A DNA stretch of 64,000 bases from Glycomyces buryatensis (lineage in GTDB: Bacteria > Actinomycetota > Actinomycetes > Mycobacteriales > Micromonosporaceae). The position numbers and the translations under genes are program-made. Under the pieces are notes generated by a model, which was not told where the DNA came from, ran no database searches, and saw nothing but the letters and a program-made list of their open reading frames with translations. Shown here one piece after another: positions 62,788 through 64,000 of the stretch (positions within the stretch are counted from its first letter, which is position 1; every line of letters starts with the position of its first letter). The DNA lies in contig NZ_STGY01000071.1 in assembly GCF_004912275.1 (NCBI RefSeq), positions 62,001-126,000 on the forward strand. Reading direction: 5' to 3'.

Positions 62788-63198
62788 TCAGTACTCCTTG
62801 CGGTCCGACTTGCCGGTGTGCTTGTCGCCGCCGTCTTCCTCGGCGGAGCGAAGCTTGTCGAGGTCGTCGTCGGTAAGCGTGGCGTCTGCCTCGGCCACCT
62901 CGGAGGACTCGTCCTCTTCGGGGGTCTCGGTGTCGGCGTCGGCGGGAGTGATCACCTTGGCGATGGCCTGGCGGGCGAAGACGAGGAAATTGTCGTCGCT
63001 GGCCTCAAGCGTCACCGTCTCCTCGTCGGAGTCGACCACGGTGCCGTAGAGGCCGCCGATCGTCATGACGCGGGCACCCGGAGCCACGGTGTTCTGCATA
63101 CTCTGCTGCTCGCGCTGACGCTTCTTCTGCGGGCGGATCATCACAAAGTACATCAGGGCGATAAAGCCGACGATCATGATGATGAACGTCAAGTCCAC
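62788..63198 (-). CDS. yajC: Preprotein translocase accessory subunit YajC
   Basis: A 136-residue single-TM protein with the YajC pattern: hydrophobic helix (LTFIIMIVGFIALMYFVMI) followed by RPQKKRQREQQSMQN and the conserved VMTIGGLYGTVVDSDEETV. The C-terminal half is acidic and unconserved. The GTG at 63198 follows GAAAGG by 7 nt, while the TTG at 63213 has none. It is followed by secD on the same strand after 210 bp that show no gene. Confidence 0.93.
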   Translation of the reverse strand: MDLTFIIMIVGFIALMYFVMIRPQKKRQREQQSMQNTVAPGARVMTIGGLYGTVVDSDEETVTLEASDDNFLVFARQAIAKVITPADADTETPEEDESSEVAEADATLTDDDLDKLRSAEEDGGDKHTGKSDRKEY

Positions 63199-63296
63199 GA
63201 TGGTGCCTTTCAAATTTGTAGGTCCTGGCGTGGGCGGAGTCTATCCTGCGGCCCGGACCTGGCGATCGGACCGCTCCCGCCCCTATTGGGCCCACC

Positions 63297-64000
63297 CTAC
63301 GCGTTGCCGGTCTCGAACAGCCCGTCGGTGTTGGGCGGGGCAAGCCCGAGATGCCGCCAGCCGGCGGCCGTGGCCACGCGTCCGCGGGGGGTGCGGGCCA
63401 GCAGCCCGGCCCTCACCAGGTACGGCTCGCACACCTCCTCGACGGTGTCGGATTGTTCGCCCACGGCCACTGCCAGGGTGTTCAGTCCGACGGGCCCGCC
63501 GCCGAAGGTGGAGACGAGGGCCCGCAGCACGGCGCGGTCGAGCCGGTCGAGACCGAGCTCGTCCACGTCGTAGAGCGCCAGCGCGTCCGAGGCGACCGGC
63601 TTGTCGATGACGCCGTCGGCGCGCACCTGCGCGAAGTCGCGGACGCGGCGCAGCAGGCGGTTGGCGATGCGGGGCGTGCCTCTGGAGCGGGAGGCGATCT
63701 CGACGGCGCCGGCGTCGTCGATGGCGACGTCGAGGATGCCCGCCGAGCGTTTGACGATGGCCTCCAGTTCGGCGTCGGTGTAGAACTCCAGTTGGCCCAG
63801 GAAGCCGAAGCGGTCGCGCAGCGGGCCGGTGAGGAGCCCGGCGCGGGTGGTGGCGCCGACGAGCGTGAACGGTTCGAGTTCGAGGGGGATGGCGGTGGCG
63901 CCGGGGCCCTTGCCGACGATGACGTCGACGCGGAAGTCCTCCATGGCGGTGTAGAGCAGTTCCTCTGCGGGGCGGGCGATCCGGTGGATCTCGTCGATGA
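63297..64000 (-). CDS. ruvB: Holliday junction branch-migration helicase RuvB, C-terminal part (cut by the window edge)
   Basis: The last 233 residues of RuvB. At the edge the Walker B motif [23 protein letters not shown] is visible, followed by sensor motifs [18 protein letters not shown] and [21 protein letters not shown] (Arg sensor 2), and the winged-helix DNA-binding domain ending [18 protein letters not shown]. It is upstream of yajC as in other actinobacteria; the N-terminal half, with ruvA and ruvC, would lie beyond 64000. Confidence 0.96.
   Translation of the reverse strand, partial: IDEIHRIARPAEELLYTAMEDFRVDVIVGKGPGATAIPLELEPFTLVGATTRAGLLTGPLRDRFGFLGQLEFYTDAELEAIVKRSAGILDVAIDDAGAVEIASRSRGTPRIANRLLRRVRDFAQVRADGVIDKPVASDALALYDVDELGLDRLDRAVLRALVSTFGGGPVGLNTLAVAVGEQSDTVEEVCEPYLVRAGLLARTPRGRVATAAGWRHLGLAPPNTDGLFETGNA

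Overview
The window is from a high-GC Gram-positive actinobacterium. The evidence is the GC-rich third codon positions, frequent GTG and TTG starts, genes with -10 hexamers placed about 7 nt before an ATG (leaderless transcripts), ECF41-type sigma factors with a C-terminal extension, Pro/Gln-rich single-pass membrane proteins with LppU-like ectodomains, and the hisS / MBL hydrolase / cyclophilin / relA / secF / secD / yajC / ruvB neighbourhood typical of actinobacteria. The exact family cannot be fixed from the sequence; a Glycomycetaceae or Micromonosporales-like organism would fit.

Layout. 1-1136: TPP-riboswitch-controlled thiamine/HMP ECF transporter (ykoE plus a truncated ATPase gene). 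1300-8646: small housekeeping and hypothetical genes, an MGMT-like protein, a RecQ helicase carrying a C-terminal phosphoribosyltransferase-like domain, a secreted GDSL hydrolase, a DMT exporter and a lipoprotein. 8691-16128: a sugar-utilisation locus with two ABC permeases divergent from a hydroxyacid dehydrogenase, a GH2 beta-galactosidase and a LacI regulator; no substrate-binding protein is present. 16391-19800: accessory stretch with a small secreted protein, a DUF222/HNH protein and four tandem 77-79 bp repeats. 19803-23121: FAD oxidoreductase, secreted DUF4360 protein, an AT-rich island, and a DUF2975/HTH pair.

23357-28314 is the most unusual region. It encodes a STAND-like P-loop ATPase followed by two tandem, paralogous, membrane-anchored proteins with a LivJ-type periplasmic-binding fold and no ABC permease. 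Next to it a GH43 glycosidase gene has lost its expected stop and reads antisense into the second binding-protein gene. At about 30.2-30.5 kb there is a broken GNAT gene with a short tandem repeat at its breakpoint, then a sulfotransferase and an OafA-type acyltransferase.

34379-42890 is central metabolism on the minus strand: acyl-CoA thioesterase II, pyruvate kinase and glutamate synthase gltBD. 43348-46571 holds three related Pro/Gln-rich membrane proteins, the first two separated from the next by strong terminators. 46614-49774 has two ECF41 sigma factors flanking an NDH-2-like FAD oxidoreductase whose upstream region carries a good ECF41-type promoter match. A solo TnpB element sits between the second sigma gene and hisS. 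51195-64000 is the conserved hisS-to-ruvB neighbourhood, altered here: relA faces secF, the usual apt gene is absent, and three other genes lie between them.
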